A stretch of 64,000 nucleotides of DNA, taken from contig JAFKGE010000020.1 of assembly GCA_017307865.1 (NCBI GenBank), positions 62,001-126,000 of the forward strand. The letters are read 5' to 3'. Below are positions 17,071 through 28,954 of this stretch, piece after piece (within the stretch, counting starts at the first letter, position 1; every line of letters begins with the position of its first letter). Origin of the DNA: Burkholderiales bacterium (GTDB taxonomy: Bacteria; Pseudomonadota; Gammaproteobacteria; Burkholderiales; Burkholderiaceae_C). The notes under the pieces are model-generated. The model did no database searches. It was not told where the DNA came from and saw only the letters and a program-made list of their open reading frames with translations. The position numbers and the translations under genes are program-made.

Positions 17071-20000
17071 TAATAAAATCCTCATCGCCAACCGCGGCGA
17101 AATCGCCCTGCGCATCGTGCGTGCCCTGCAGGAGCTGGGCATCGCCAGCGTGGCGATCTATGCCGACGACGACGCCCACGCGCCCCACGTGCAAGCCGTC
17201 GACACGGCCGTCGCCCTGGGCGCCACGGGCCCGGCGGCGTACTTGGACGGCGCGCGCCTGCTGGCCATCGCGCGCGAGCAGGGCGCCGACGCCATCCACC
17301 CCGGCTACGGGTTCCTCAGCGAGCGCGCCGACTTCGCGCGCGCCTGCGCGGCGGCCGGCGTGCGCTTCATCGGCCCCATGCCCGAGCAGCTGGCGCTGTT
17401 CGGCGACAAGGCCCAGGCGCGCGCGCTGGCGCTGCGCCTGGGGGTGCCGCTGCTGCCGGGCAGCGCGGGCGCCGTCACGCTGGATGAGGCGCAGGCCTTT
17501 CTGGCCGCGCAGGGCGGCGCGGGCGTGATGCTGAAGGCCGTCAGCGGCGGTGGCGGACGCGGCATGCGCGCGGTGCGCAACGCGGACGAGTTGGCCGCCG
17601 CCTACGAGCGCTGCCGCGGCGAGGCGCGCGCGGCCTTTGGCGTGGACGACGTGTACGTCGAGCGCCTGATGGAAGGCGCCCGCCACATCGAGGTGCAGGT
17701 GCTGGGCGATGGCGTGGACGCGATGGCGCTGGGCGAGCGTGAATGCACGCTGCAGCGGCGCTTTCAGAAACTGGTCGAAATCGCGCCCAGCCCCAGCCTG
17801 CCCCAGGCGCTGCGTGACAAGCTGACCGCCGCCGCGCTGCAGATGGCGAGCGCGCTGCGCTATGAGGGCCTGGGCACCTTCGAATTCCTGGTCGATGCCG
17901 CCTCCAGCGACCTGCCCTTCGTCTTCATGGAGGCCAACCCGCGCCTGCAGGTCGAGCACACCATCACCGAGGAGGTGTTCGGCATCGACCTGGTGCAGGC
18001 GCAGATCCGGCTGGCGGCCGGCGAGCGCCTGCGCGCCGTCGGGCTCGACCCCGCCGCGCCGCCGCTCCCGCTGGGCACTGCGATCCAGTGGCGCATCAAC
18101 GCCGAGACGCTGGACGCCCAGGGCCAGGCCACGCCCGGCAGCGGCACGCTTTCGCGCTTCGATCTGCCCGCCGGCCCCGGCGTGCGCGTCGACACCCACG
18201 GCTTTGCCGGCGCCACGCCCTCGCCGCATTACGACACCCTGCTGGCCAAGCTGATCGTGCACGCGCGCGGCGGCTTTGCCGATGCACTGCGCCGCTCGCA
18301 GCGCGCGCTGGCCGAGTTCCGCATCGAGGGCCTGCCGACCAACGTGCCACTGCTGCGCGCCCTGGCCGCGCGGCCCGAGATGGCCAGCCAGCAGCTGCAT
18401 ACGCGCTGGCTGGAGGCGGCGCTGCCCGAGTTGCTCGATGCTTCCAAATCAATAGCTGTTTGCGCACAACCCGCGGGCGCTGCAAGCCAAAATCATTTAA
18501 AACCCGCGGCCGACGTGCCCGCCCACGCCATCGTGGCCCCCATGCCCGCGCGCCTGGTGCAGCTGAGCGTGGCCGTGGGCGACGAGGTGCCCCAGGGCGC
18601 CGAAATCGCCGTGCTCGAAGCCATGAAGATGGAGCACGTGCTGGCCGCGCCGCACGCCGGCCGCGTGTCCCGGCTGCTGGCCGTGCCCGGCGGCTATCTG
18701 GGCGAAGGCCAGCCCCTGCTGGTGCTCGACCCCATCGCGGGTGAGGTGCACCAACGCGCGGAGGATGCCACCGCGCACGACCCCGACCACATCCGCGCCG
18801 ACCTGCAGCGCGTGCGGGGCCGCCAGGCCCACACGCTCGACGCGGCGCGGCCCGAGGCCATGGCCAGGCGCCACGCCCAGGGCAGCCGCAGCGCGCGCGA
18901 GAACATCGCGGACCTGTGCGACGCGGGCAGCTTCATCGAATACGGCGCGCTGGCCATTGCCGCACAAACGCGGCGGCGCAAGCTCGACGACCTGATCGCC
19001 AACACGCCGGCCGACGGCATGGTCACCGGCATCGGCGGTGTCAACGGCGCCATCTTCGGCCCCGAAAAAGCGCGCACGGTGGTGATGGCCTACGACGCCA
19101 CCGTGCTGGCCGGCACCCAGGGCATGCGCAACCACGCCAAAACCGATCGCATGCTGGGCCTGGCGCTGAGCCAGCAACTGCCCCTGGTGCTGTTTGCCGA
19201 AGGCGGTGGCGGGCGACCGGGCGACACCGACACCGCCTTTGTCGCCGGCCTGCACATGCACACCTTCGGGGCCTACGCACAGCTGTCGGGCCAGGTGCCG
19301 GTGGTCGGCATCGTGCACGGGCGCTGCTTTGCCGGCAACGCCGCGCTGGTGGGCTGCAGCGACGTCATCATCGCCACGCGCGCCAGCAACCTGGGCATGG
19401 GCGGGCCGGCCATGATCGAAGGTGGCGGCCTGGGCGTGTTCGCCCCCGAGGACATCGGCCCCAGCGCCGTGCAGCACGCGGGTGGCGTGATCGACGTGCT
19501 GGTCGACGATGAGGCGCAGGCGGTGGCCGCGGCGCGCCACTACCTGTCGTTTTTCCAGGGTCGGGTCAAGGACTGGATCGAACCCGACCAGCGCGCCCTG
19601 CGCCAGCTGGTGCCCGAAAACCGCCTGCGCGTGTACGACACCCGCCGCGCCATGGAAGGCCTGGTCGACCAGGGCAGCCTCTTGATGCTGCGCACCGGCT
19701 TCGGCATCGGCATCCACACCGCTTTTGGGCGCATCGAAGGCCGCCCGGTCGGCCTGCTGGCCAACAATCCGCTGCACCTGGGCGGCGCCATCGACGCGCC
19801 CGCCGCCGACAAGGCCGCGCGCTTCATGCAGCTGTGCGACGCGCATGGGCTGCCCATCGTCAGCCTGGTCGACACGCCCGGCTTCATGGTCGGCCCCGAG
19901 GTGGAAAAGACCGCCCAGGTGCGTCACGTCAGCCGCATGTTCGTCACCGCCGCCACCCTGCGCGTGCCCTACTTCAGCGTGGTGCTGCGCAAGGGCTACG

Positions 20001-20335
20001 GCCTGGGGGCCATGGGCATGACCGCCGGCAGCTTTCACGCGCCGCTGTTCACCGTCGCCTGGCCCACCGGCGAGTTCGGCGGCATGGGCCTGGAAGGCTA
20101 CGTGCGCCTGGGCTTTCGCAAGGAGCTGGCCGCCGCCCCCGAAGGCCCCGAGCGCGACGCCCTCTTTGCCCAGCTGCTGGCGCGCCAGTACGCGCACGGC
20201 GAGGCCATCAACATGGCCACCACGCTGGAGATCGATGCGGTGATCGACCCCTTTGATACCCGCGCCTGGCTGGCTAAGGGGCTGGCGGGGGCGCGCGTGG
20301 CGGCGGGTGGGCGGCGGTTCGTGGATGCGTGGTAG
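17066..20335 (+). CDS. Single-chain acyl-CoA carboxylase (BC-BCCP-CT fusion)
   Basis: A 1089-residue fusion. Residues 1-450 are biotin carboxylase (KILIANRGEIA, HPGYGFLSE, GGGGRGMR, MEANPRLQVEHTITE). The biotin carrier motif EAMKMEH carries Lys521. Residues about 570-1089 are a carboxyltransferase of the AccD/PccB type (GSRSARENIADLCDAGSF, VDTPGFMVGPEVE, GAMGM). This domain order matches the long-chain acyl-CoA carboxylase (LCC) type, which carboxylates acyl-CoAs in one polypeptide; the actual acyl-CoA specificity is unknown. The linker between BC and BCCP (about residues 457-480) is encoded by a palindromic repeat. The ATG overlaps a truncated duplicate of its own start. Confidence 0.9.
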   Translation: MFNKILIANRGEIALRIVRALQELGIASVAIYADDDAHAPHVQAVDTAVALGATGPAAYLDGARLLAIAREQGADAIHPGYGFLSERADFARACAAAGVRFIGPMPEQLALFGDKAQARALALRLGVPLLPGSAGAVTLDEAQAFLAAQGGAGVMLKAVSGGGGRGMRAVRNADELAAAYERCRGEARAAFGVDDVYVERLMEGARHIEVQVLGDGVDAMALGERECTLQRRFQKLVEIAPSPSLPQALRDKLTAAALQMASALRYEGLGTFEFLVDAASSDLPFVFMEANPRLQVEHTITEEVFGIDLVQAQIRLAAGERLRAVGLDPAAPPLPLGTAIQWRINAETLDAQGQATPGSGTLSRFDLPAGPGVRVDTHGFAGATPSPHYDTLLAKLIVHARGGFADALRRSQRALAEFRIEGLPTNVPLLRALAARPEMASQQLHTRWLEAALPELLDASKSIAVCAQPAGAASQNHLKPAADVPAHAIVAPMPARLVQLSVAVGDEVPQGAEIAVLEAMKMEHVLAAPHAGRVSRLLAVPGGYLGEGQPLLVLDPIAGEVHQRAEDATAHDPDHIRADLQRVRGRQAHTLDAARPEAMARRHAQGSRSARENIADLCDAGSFIEYGALAIAAQTRRRKLDDLIANTPADGMVTGIGGVNGAIFGPEKARTVVMAYDATVLAGTQGMRNHAKTDRMLGLALSQQLPLVLFAEGGGGRPGDTDTAFVAGLHMHTFGAYAQLSGQVPVVGIVHGRCFAGNAALVGCSDVIIATRASNLGMGGPAMIEGGGLGVFAPEDIGPSAVQHAGGVIDVLVDDEAQAVAAARHYLSFFQGRVKDWIEPDQRALRQLVPENRLRVYDTRRAMEGLVDQGSLLMLRTGFGIGIHTAFGRIEGRPVGLLANNPLHLGGAIDAPAADKAARFMQLCDAHGLPIVSLVDTPGFMVGPEVEKTAQVRHVSRMFVTAATLRVPYFSVVLRKGYGLGAMGMTAGSFHAPLFTVAWPTGEFGGMGLEGYVRLGFRKELAAAPEGPERDALFAQLLARQYAHGEAINMATTLEIDAVIDPFDTRAWLAKGLAGARVAAGGRRFVDAW
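18437..18505. repeat. AGCTATnAAAA palindromic repeat inside the carboxylase gene
   Basis: AAATCAATAGCTGTTTGCGC followed by CGGGCGCTGCAAGCC and AAAATCATTTAAAACC matches the family in reverse orientation. It is translated as the linker SKSIAVCAQPAGAASQNHLK between the biotin carboxylase and biotin carrier domains. Confidence 0.8.
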
Positions 20336-20527
20336 CGCCGCTGGCTGGATCGCCACGCCCTGCGGGCTCGCGGCTGAAGGCTCGTTTCGTTTGCGATGAT
20401 GGGGGTGGCGGCCTGCCCAATCTGGAGCGCACCACAGGCTGCGACAATTCTCCCCGCGCACCACCCGTGGATTCACCGAAGTTGGATTCCATCGTTTGGA
20501 CCGAATGTTGCCCAACATCCTTCACCC

Positions 20528-23358
<2,831 letters not shown>

Positions 23359-23370
<12 letters not shown>

Positions 23371-23390
23371 TGCGATAACATCTTGATGTT
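23359..23390. promoter_or_regulatory. Operator palindromes of the first toxin-antitoxin operon
   Basis: ATCGCATCATGATGCGAT (23359-23376) is a perfect 18-bp palindrome that spans the wbpD stop codon. It is followed by AACATC-TT-GATGTT (23377-23390). Both lie 25-56 bases before the antitoxin start, as expected for autoregulatory antitoxin binding. Confidence 0.75.
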
Positions 23391-23414
23391 AAATCATCAA
23401 AAAAGGGATTTGCG

Positions 23415-23669
23415 ATGCGCACCACCCTGGACATTGAGGCCGACGTCATGGCCGCAGCCAAGGAGATCGCGCGCCAGCAAAACGTGGGCGTCGGCAAAGT
23501 CATCTCGCGCCTCGTGCGGCAGGCCCTGACCAGCCCGGAGGGCGCCGCCGCGCCGAACACGGCCGACGAGGTGGCTTCTCCCCTCACCGGCTTCAACCCC
23601 TTCCCGCCGCGCGGCGTGATCGTGAGCAACGAACTCATCGACCGCCTGCGCGACGCCGAGGGCGTGTGA
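23415..23669 (+). CDS. Ribbon-helix-helix-like antitoxin of a PIN toxin
   Basis: An 84-residue protein. The N-terminus MRTTLDIEADVMAAAKEIAR has the ribbon-helix-helix pattern of DNA-binding antitoxins, and the C-terminal part, with FPPRGVIVSNELIDRLRDAEG, would bind the toxin. The ATG is preceded by AAAAAAGGGATTT. Its stop lies next to the toxin start, so the two are translationally coupled. Confidence 0.85.
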   Translation: MRTTLDIEADVMAAAKEIARQQNVGVGKVISRLVRQALTSPEGAAAPNTADEVASPLTGFNPFPPRGVIVSNELIDRLRDAEGV

Positions 23670-23671
23670 GC

Positions 23672-24100
23672 ATGCGCGCCTTGCTGGACGTCAACGTGCT
23701 GATCGCGCTGCTCGACGCCGGGCACGTCCACCATGCGCGCGCCAGCCAATGGCTGGTGCGGGAGATCGGCCACGGCTGGGCTTCGTGCCCGCTCACCCAG
23801 AACGGCTGCCTGCGCATCATGGCCCAGCCGGCCTACCCGCAGGCCTTGCCCCTGGCCGCCGTGGCCAGCCGCCTGGCCCAGGCCCTGGCGCACCCCGCCC
23901 ACGCTTTCGTGCCCGACGACTACAGCCTGCTGGACGCCGACCGCGTGCACTGGCAGCGCCTGCTGGGCCATCGCCAGATCACCGACAGCTACCTCCTGGG
24001 CCTGGCCGTGCGCCACGACTGCCGCTTTGTCAGCTTCGACGCCCGCATCAGCCCCGACACCGTGCCCGGAGCCTGGCCTGAGCACTGCGTCACCTTGTGA
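23672..24100 (+). CDS. PIN-domain toxin (VapC family)
   Basis: A 142-residue PIN-domain ribonuclease-like protein. First acidic residue in LLDVNVLIALLD, further aspartates in ITDSYLLGLA and FVSFDARI. The second motif reads TQNG rather than TENG. A GTG at 23666, overlapping the antitoxin stop, is an alternative start adding two residues. It would cleave RNA when freed from its antitoxin. The pair has been inserted between wbpD and wbpE. Confidence 0.85.
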   Translation: MRALLDVNVLIALLDAGHVHHARASQWLVREIGHGWASCPLTQNGCLRIMAQPAYPQALPLAAVASRLAQALAHPAHAFVPDDYSLLDADRVHWQRLLGHRQITDSYLLGLAVRHDCRFVSFDARISPDTVPGAWPEHCVTL

Positions 24101-24108
24101 TATGAGAG

Positions 24109-24138
24109 GCAATGCGATGATTACAATGATCGCATTGC
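24109..24138. promoter_or_regulatory. Operator inverted repeat of the second toxin-antitoxin operon
   Basis: GCAATGCGAT (24109-24118) and ATCGCATTGC (24129-24138) form perfect 10-bp arms with a 10-bp spacer, ending 22 bases before the antitoxin start. The core ATCGCAT/ATGCGAT is the same as in the first operator. Confidence 0.75.
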
Positions 24139-24160
24139 AATCAATCCATCGAGAGCCTTC

Positions 24161-24418
24161 ATGAGCAGCATCACCATCCGAAACCTGGACGACCAACTCA
24201 AGGCCAGCTTGCGGCTGCGCGCCGCGCGCCACGGCTTGTCCATGGAGCAGGAAGTCCGAAACATTCTGCAAAGCACCCTGGCCGCCGAGCCGGGTGCCGT
24301 CGATGGCCTGGACTTTGCCTTGCGCATCAACCGGCGCTTCAAGGGCCTGGGGGCGGACGACATTCCCTTGCAAGCCCGCCAGTCCGCGCGCCCGCTGCCC
24401 GATTTCGGCAGGCCATGA
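24161..24418 (+). CDS. FitA/VapB-type antitoxin
   Basis: An 85-residue protein. MSSITIRNLDDQLKASLRLR followed by AARHGLSMEQEVRNIL is the typical FitA-like ribbon-helix-helix region, which binds DNA as a dimer; the C-terminal half would wrap the toxin. Overlaps the toxin start by four bases (ATGA). Confidence 0.9.
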   Translation: MSSITIRNLDDQLKASLRLRAARHGLSMEQEVRNILQSTLAAEPGAVDGLDFALRINRRFKGLGADDIPLQARQSARPLPDFGRP

Positions 24419-24852
24419 GCAGCACCGCTTACCTGCTCGACACCAACGTCCTGTCCGAGCTGATGCGTGAAAACCCCGCGCCAGCCGTGCTGCAATGGTT
24501 TGCCGGTCAGGCGGCCAGCCTGCTGCACACCAGCACCGTCACCCAGGCTGAAGTATTGACTGGCATCGCCCTGCTGCCGGCCGGCAAGCGTCGCGACACA
24601 CTGGCGCAAGCCGCGCAGCAGATTTTTAAAGAAGACTTTCTCGGGCGTTGCATCACTTTCGACAGCGTCGCCGCCGAGCACTACGCCCTGCTGCGAGCGC
24701 AACGCCAGCACGCCGGCCAGCCCATCCACACCGAAGACGCCCAGATTGCTGCGATCGCGCTGGCGGCCGGAATGGCGCTGGTCACCCGCAACACCAAGGA
24801 TTTCGAAGGGATCGACGGCCTGGCGCTCGTCAACCCCTGGCAACCGCACTGA
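24415..24852 (+). CDS. FitB/VapC-type PIN-domain toxin
   Basis: A 145-residue PIN protein. Acidic residues are in YLLDTNVLSELM, TQAEVLTGI, and EDAQIAAIA, followed by LVTRNTKDFEGI, the usual FitB pattern. Predicted ribonuclease held inactive by the preceding antitoxin. It ends six bases before the wbpE start, so transcription from this operon would run into wbpE. Confidence 0.92.
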   Translation: MSSTAYLLDTNVLSELMRENPAPAVLQWFAGQAASLLHTSTVTQAEVLTGIALLPAGKRRDTLAQAAQQIFKEDFLGRCITFDSVAAEHYALLRAQRQHAGQPIHTEDAQIAAIALAAGMALVTRNTKDFEGIDGLALVNPWQPH

Positions 24853-24857
24853 ACCCC

Positions 24858-25967
24858 ATGGACTTCATCGACCTCAAGAGCCAATACCAGCGCCTGAAGG
24901 CCGACATCGACGCCGGCATCGCCCGCGTACTGGCGCACGGCCAATACATCCTGGGCCCCGAAGTGGCCGAGCTGGAAGAGAAGCTCGCCGCCTACACCGG
25001 CGCCCGCCACTGCATCAGCGTCGCCAACGGCACGGATGCGCTGCAGGTTGCGCTGATGGCGCTGGGCGTGGGGCCGGGCGACGAGGTCGTCACGCCAGGC
25101 TTCACCTACATCGCCACCGCCGAAACCGTGGCCCTGCTGGGCGCCAGGCCCGTGTACGTGGACGTTGACCCGCGCACCTGCAACCTCGACCCGGCGCTGC
25201 TGGCAGCCGTCATCACCCCGCGCACCAAGGCCATCATCCCCGTCAGCCTGTACGGCCAGTGCGCCGACTACGACGCCATCAACGCCATTGCCGCCCAACA
25301 CGGCATCCCGGTGATCGAAGACGCCGCGCAAAGCTTTGGCGCCACCTACAAGGGCCGCAAAAGCTGCAACCTGACAACGATAGCCTGCACCAGCTTCTTC
25401 CCCAGCAAGCCGCTGGGCTGCTACGGCGACGGCGGCGCCATCTTCACCAACGACGACCAGCTCGCCACCGTGCTGCGCCAGATCGCCCGTCACGGGCAAG
25501 CCCGCCGCTATCACCACGTCCGCGTGGGCGTCAACAGCCGCCTGGACACCCTGCAGGCGGCCATCCTGCTGCCCAAGCTGGCCGTGCTAGACGAGGAAAT
25601 CGCCCTGCGCCAGCAAGTCGCCCAGCGCTACGCCGACCTGCTCCCTCTCCCGCGCGCGGGAGAGGGCAGGGGTGAGGGCGCATCCACCATGCAACTCCCA
25701 CACATTGAACCCCACAACACCAGCGTGTGGGCGCAGTACACCCTTCAGGTTGCCAACCGCGACCAGGTGCAGGAGCGCCTGAAGGCCGCCGGCATTCCCA
25801 CCGCAGTGCACTACCCCGTTCCGCTCAATCGGCAACCCGCCGTGGCCGATCCTGCCGCCCACCTGCCCGTGGGCGACGTCTTGGCACAGAAGGTGCTGAG
25901 CCTGCCGATGCACCCCTGGCTGGACGCCACAACGCAGGAACGGGTTACCAGCGCCCTCTGCATGTGA
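24858..25967 (+). CDS. wbpE: UDP-3-keto-GlcNAcA aminotransferase (WbpE/WlbC)
   Basis: A 369-residue DegT/DnrJ/EryC1 aminotransferase. The PLP lysine is Lys184 in SFFPSKPLGCYGDGG; substrate-loop features NGTDALQ and EDAAQSFGA fit WbpE, which transfers an amino group from glutamate to C3 of the 3-keto sugar. A GC-rich hairpin repeat is inserted in frame at about residues 261-277 ([16 protein letters not shown]). If the enzyme tolerates this it lies in a surface loop. Restores the wbp pathway after the toxin-antitoxin insertions. Confidence 0.92.
   Translation: MDFIDLKSQYQRLKADIDAGIARVLAHGQYILGPEVAELEEKLAAYTGARHCISVANGTDALQVALMALGVGPGDEVVTPGFTYIATAETVALLGARPVYVDVDPRTCNLDPALLAAVITPRTKAIIPVSLYGQCADYDAINAIAAQHGIPVIEDAAQSFGATYKGRKSCNLTTIACTSFFPSKPLGCYGDGGAIFTNDDQLATVLRQIARHGQARRYHHVRVGVNSRLDTLQAAILLPKLAVLDEEIALRQQVAQRYADLLPLPRAGEGRGEGASTMQLPHIEPHNTSVWAQYTLQVANRDQVQERLKAAGIPTAVHYPVPLNRQPAVADPAAHLPVGDVLAQKVLSLPMHPWLDATTQERVTSALCM
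25641..25680. repeat. CCCTCTCCC hairpin repeat inside wbpE
   Basis: CTCCCTCTCCCGCG pairs with CGCGGGAGAGGG, followed by CAGGGGTGAGGG. It keeps the wbpE reading frame and adds a Pro/Gly/Arg-rich loop. Same family as in copA and at 16.8 kb. Confidence 0.85.
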
Positions 25968-26056
25968 CTCCGACCAGCCATGCGGACCGCCGGGGCTTCA
26001 CCGCGTAGTTCGCGTTGCCGCGGTCGCACACGAGAGGATCGAAGAAGGACACCGGG

Positions 26057-27166
26057 ATGAAATCAAAGCCAATATTCGTCACCCAGCCTTACGTACCTCC
26101 GCTCGAAGATTTCATTCCATACTTGGAAAAAATCTGGGACAGCAAGATACTCACCAACGGTGGCCCGTTCCATCAGCAACTGGAACAGGCGCTCTGCGAC
26201 TACCTGGGAGTCAATCATCTCGCACTGTTCTCGAACGGTACATTGGCTCTGGTGACCGCCCTGCAGGCCCTGCGCGTCACCGGCGAAGTCATCACCACGC
26301 CATATTCCTTCGTCGCCACCGCCCATTCCCTGCTGTGGCACAACTGCAAGCCCGTGTTTGTCGATGTCGAGCCCGACACCCTCAACCTCGACCCCGCCCG
26401 CATCGAGGCCGCCATCACCCCGCAAACCACCGCCATCATGCCGGTGCACTGCTACGGCAACCCCTGCGACACCGCCGCCATCCAGAAGATTGCCGACAAC
26501 TACAACCTGCGCGTCATCTACGACGCCGCCCACGCCTTTGGCGTGCAAGACGCCGGTGGCAGCGTGCTGCGCCATGGCGACCTGTCGGTGCTCAGCTTTC
26601 ACGCCACCAAGGTCTTCAACACCTTCGAGGGCGGCGCCATCGTCTGCCCCGACGCCAAGACCAAGCAGCGCATCGACCACCTGAAGAACTTCGGCTTTGT
26701 CGATGAAGTCACCGTCGTCGCCCCCGGCATCAACGCCAAGATGAGCGAAATCAACGCCGCCTTCGGCCTGCTGCAGCTCAAGCACATGCCGCAGGTCATG
26801 CAGCGCCGCGCCGAAATCGACGCGCTGTACCGCGACAAGCTGCAAGGCGTCCAAGGCATCCATTGCCTGCCGCAGGCCGGCCAAGCCGTCGCCAACCATT
26901 CTTACTTTCCGGTGCTGGTGCAGCCCGACTACCCGCTCAGCCGCGACGGCCTGTACCAAAAGCTCAAAGACCACAACATCTTTGCCCGGCGCTATTTCTA
27001 TCCGCTGATCAGCGACTTTCCCATGTACCGGGGCATGCCGTCGGCGCACCGCGGAAACCTGCCCGTGGCCACGGCGGCGGCACAACGGGTGCTGTGCCTG
27101 CCCATCTATCCGGCGTTGACGCCAGAAGATCAGCAGCGCGTCATCGACATCGTTCAGGGGGCATGA
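26057..27166 (+). CDS. dTDP-4-amino-4,6-dideoxyhexose aminotransferase (VioA/WecE-like)
   Basis: A 369-residue DegT-family aminotransferase. PLP lysine Lys185 in SFHATKVFNTFEGG; NGTLALVTALQ and TPYSFVATAHS resemble VioA, which makes dTDP-Qui4N from dTDP-4-keto-6-deoxyglucose. WecE, making the galacto isomer dTDP-Fuc4N, is the alternative. Paired with the acetyltransferase three bases downstream and the WecF-like transferase after it, it points to a dTDP-4-acetamido-4,6-dideoxyhexose. The enzymes making the dTDP-keto sugar (RmlA, RmlB) are not in the window. Start preceded by GAAGGACACC. Confidence 0.8.
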   Translation: MKSKPIFVTQPYVPPLEDFIPYLEKIWDSKILTNGGPFHQQLEQALCDYLGVNHLALFSNGTLALVTALQALRVTGEVITTPYSFVATAHSLLWHNCKPVFVDVEPDTLNLDPARIEAAITPQTTAIMPVHCYGNPCDTAAIQKIADNYNLRVIYDAAHAFGVQDAGGSVLRHGDLSVLSFHATKVFNTFEGGAIVCPDAKTKQRIDHLKNFGFVDEVTVVAPGINAKMSEINAAFGLLQLKHMPQVMQRRAEIDALYRDKLQGVQGIHCLPQAGQAVANHSYFPVLVQPDYPLSRDGLYQKLKDHNIFARRYFYPLISDFPMYRGMPSAHRGNLPVATAAAQRVLCLPIYPALTPEDQQRVIDIVQGA

Positions 27167-27169
27167 AGC

Positions 27170-27739
27170 ATGGCGATGCTGGGCCGTGAAGCCGTCAAAG
27201 CACTGGGGTTTGCCTCAGTGGGCGAGAACGTGCAAATCTCCGATCGGGCCTCGTTCTATGGCGCGGGCCGGATCACTCTCGGCAGCAACGTTCGCATTGA
27301 CGATTTTTGCGTGCTTGCAGCGGGCGCAGGCGGCATTTCGATTGGTAATTACGTCCATGTTGCCGTTGGCTCATCGCTGATTGGTGCTGGAAAGATAACC
27401 ATGTCTGATTTCAGCGGGCTCTCATCGCGTGTCTCAATTTACTCAAGTAGTGACGATTATTCTGGCGCCGCCCTGACCAATCCGACCGTGCCCAGCGAAT
27501 TCACCGGCGTGACCCATGCGGATGTTTTTCTGGCCAAGCACGTCATCGTGGGCAGTGGCAGTGTCATCTTGCCCGGCGTCACGCTGGAAGAAGGCGTGGC
27601 CGTTGGCGCCTTGAGCTTGGTGCACAGAAACTGCGAGGCATTCGGAATCTATGCCGGCAACCCCGCTCGACGCGTCAAGGAGCGCAAGCGCGATCTGCTG
27701 GACTTAGAGCAGCGTTTCACTTCGAGGAAACGTCAGTGA
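27170..27739 (+). CDS. Hexapeptide-repeat acetyltransferase
   Basis: A 189-residue left-handed beta-helix acyltransferase with hexapeptides (VGENVQISDRASFYGAG, ISIGNYVHVAVGSSL, VIVGSGSVILPGVTLEEG) and a C-terminal YAGNPARRVKER typical of sugar O- or N-acetyltransferases. By position it should acetylate the 4-amino sugar made by the preceding aminotransferase (VioB/WecD role). This is inference; it could also supply the acetyl group for a bacillosamine-like sugar. Confidence 0.8.
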   Translation: MAMLGREAVKALGFASVGENVQISDRASFYGAGRITLGSNVRIDDFCVLAAGAGGISIGNYVHVAVGSSLIGAGKITMSDFSGLSSRVSIYSSSDDYSGAALTNPTVPSEFTGVTHADVFLAKHVIVGSGSVILPGVTLEEGVAVGALSLVHRNCEAFGIYAGNPARRVKERKRDLLDLEQRFTSRKRQ

Positions 27740-27791
27740 ACCTCAATCACGCAGTGCTTGTTGAGGTTGATTCAATTGTTGGAGCCAATCC

Positions 27792-28934
27792 TTGAAAATA
27801 GTTCACATTGGTCCTGACTCACAGTTTATTCAGTTCCTATCAAGGGTATTTGAAGAGCAGGCGCCAGGAGAAAATCTGTACCTCGTTACGGGTGCCTCAC
27901 CGGCTGGAGATTTTAGATATCCGGCTCACGGCAATGCCACCAGCATTTCTGTGGGGGGAAAGGTGGGGTTGGCTACTATCCCCCTTCATGTGCGCTCGGC
28001 AGACATGGTTGTGGCGCACGGTATGAATGCTTATGCCGCTGTTGCTTTTAATTTTGCTCCTAGAAATTCCGTAAGAATATGGAGTGGATGGGGGTTTGAT
28101 TATTATGGAAACAACGATGACCCCCATGCTGGTCTGCTGAAGTCGGCGACACTTTCTCTGGTAAAGGGGCAGCGTTCAAACGAGGGTAAAAGTCCCCGTG
28201 TGAAGAGGGTTGCAAGAAAAATAGTTACCTCTATCGTTGAAAAAGCAGCGGGCAAGACGGATTATTTTTCAGCCCCTATTCCATCTGATTTTAATGTATT
28301 CAGGCGCAGATATGTGGAGTTCTCCGGCGAATATTCTCAATTGAATTATGGGGATGTTTCGGAGACATTTTCGATCGGGCCAAAAATGGGGGGTGGCTGC
28401 AACATATTGGTTGGAAATTCTGCATCTGCGCCAAATAATCACTTAGAAGTATTTCAAGCGCTGTCCAAGCATGATCTTGCTGGGAGAAAGATAATTGTTC
28501 CTCTGAGTTATGGGGATTCCGACTACAGGGGGAGGGTGGTTAATTCTGGCCGCGCTCTTTTGGGGGAGGCTTTTCAGCCGCTCATTGATTTTTTGCCGCT
28601 CAAAGAGTACTCGTCAGTTTTGGCGAGCTGCAACGTAGTCATCATGAATCACCTTCGTCAGCAGGCTTTGGGAAATATTGGTGCTGCCATTTTTAATGGC
28701 GCTCATGTTTTTCTTGATCCGTCGAATCCGGTTTATGGATTTTTTAAGGGTAGGGGCGCAATCGTGTACCCTACAGATGATTTAATGACGCATCCGCTGC
28801 CTGTGGGTAGCCTGCCAGATTCCAGTCTGGCCTTGAATCGCGCCGTGCTGGAGGGATTTTGGGGGAGAGATCAAGTCCGGGCCAATGTAGAGCACTTGAT
28901 CGCCAAGGTGCGTGAGCGTCGATGTCCTAAATAA
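27792..28934 (+). CDS. WecF-like 4-acetamido-4,6-dideoxyhexose transferase (GT56)
   Basis: A 380-residue cytoplasmic glycosyltransferase. MKIVHIGPDSQFIQFL at the start and ILVGNSASAPNNHLEVFQAL, with IIVPLSYGD, are the hallmarks of the WecF/GT56 family, which adds Fuc4NAc to the lipid-linked ECA intermediate. The gene is visibly richer in A and T than its neighbours, which indicates recent acquisition. Sugar identity depends on the aminotransferase upstream. Confidence 0.82.
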   Translation: MKIVHIGPDSQFIQFLSRVFEEQAPGENLYLVTGASPAGDFRYPAHGNATSISVGGKVGLATIPLHVRSADMVVAHGMNAYAAVAFNFAPRNSVRIWSGWGFDYYGNNDDPHAGLLKSATLSLVKGQRSNEGKSPRVKRVARKIVTSIVEKAAGKTDYFSAPIPSDFNVFRRRYVEFSGEYSQLNYGDVSETFSIGPKMGGGCNILVGNSASAPNNHLEVFQALSKHDLAGRKIIVPLSYGDSDYRGRVVNSGRALLGEAFQPLIDFLPLKEYSSVLASCNVVIMNHLRQQALGNIGAAIFNGAHVFLDPSNPVYGFFKGRGAIVYPTDDLMTHPLPVGSLPDSSLALNRAVLEGFWGRDQVRANVEHLIAKVRERRCPK

Positions 28935-28954
28935 CCTTGCTCGTTTCGGTTTTG

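Noticed and set aside
23672..24100. Loss of the second acidic residue (TQNG) as evidence of a dead PIN toxin
   Set aside because: Gln at this position is, as far as I recall, common in this PIN subfamily, and the other acidic residues are present, so inactivation cannot be claimed.
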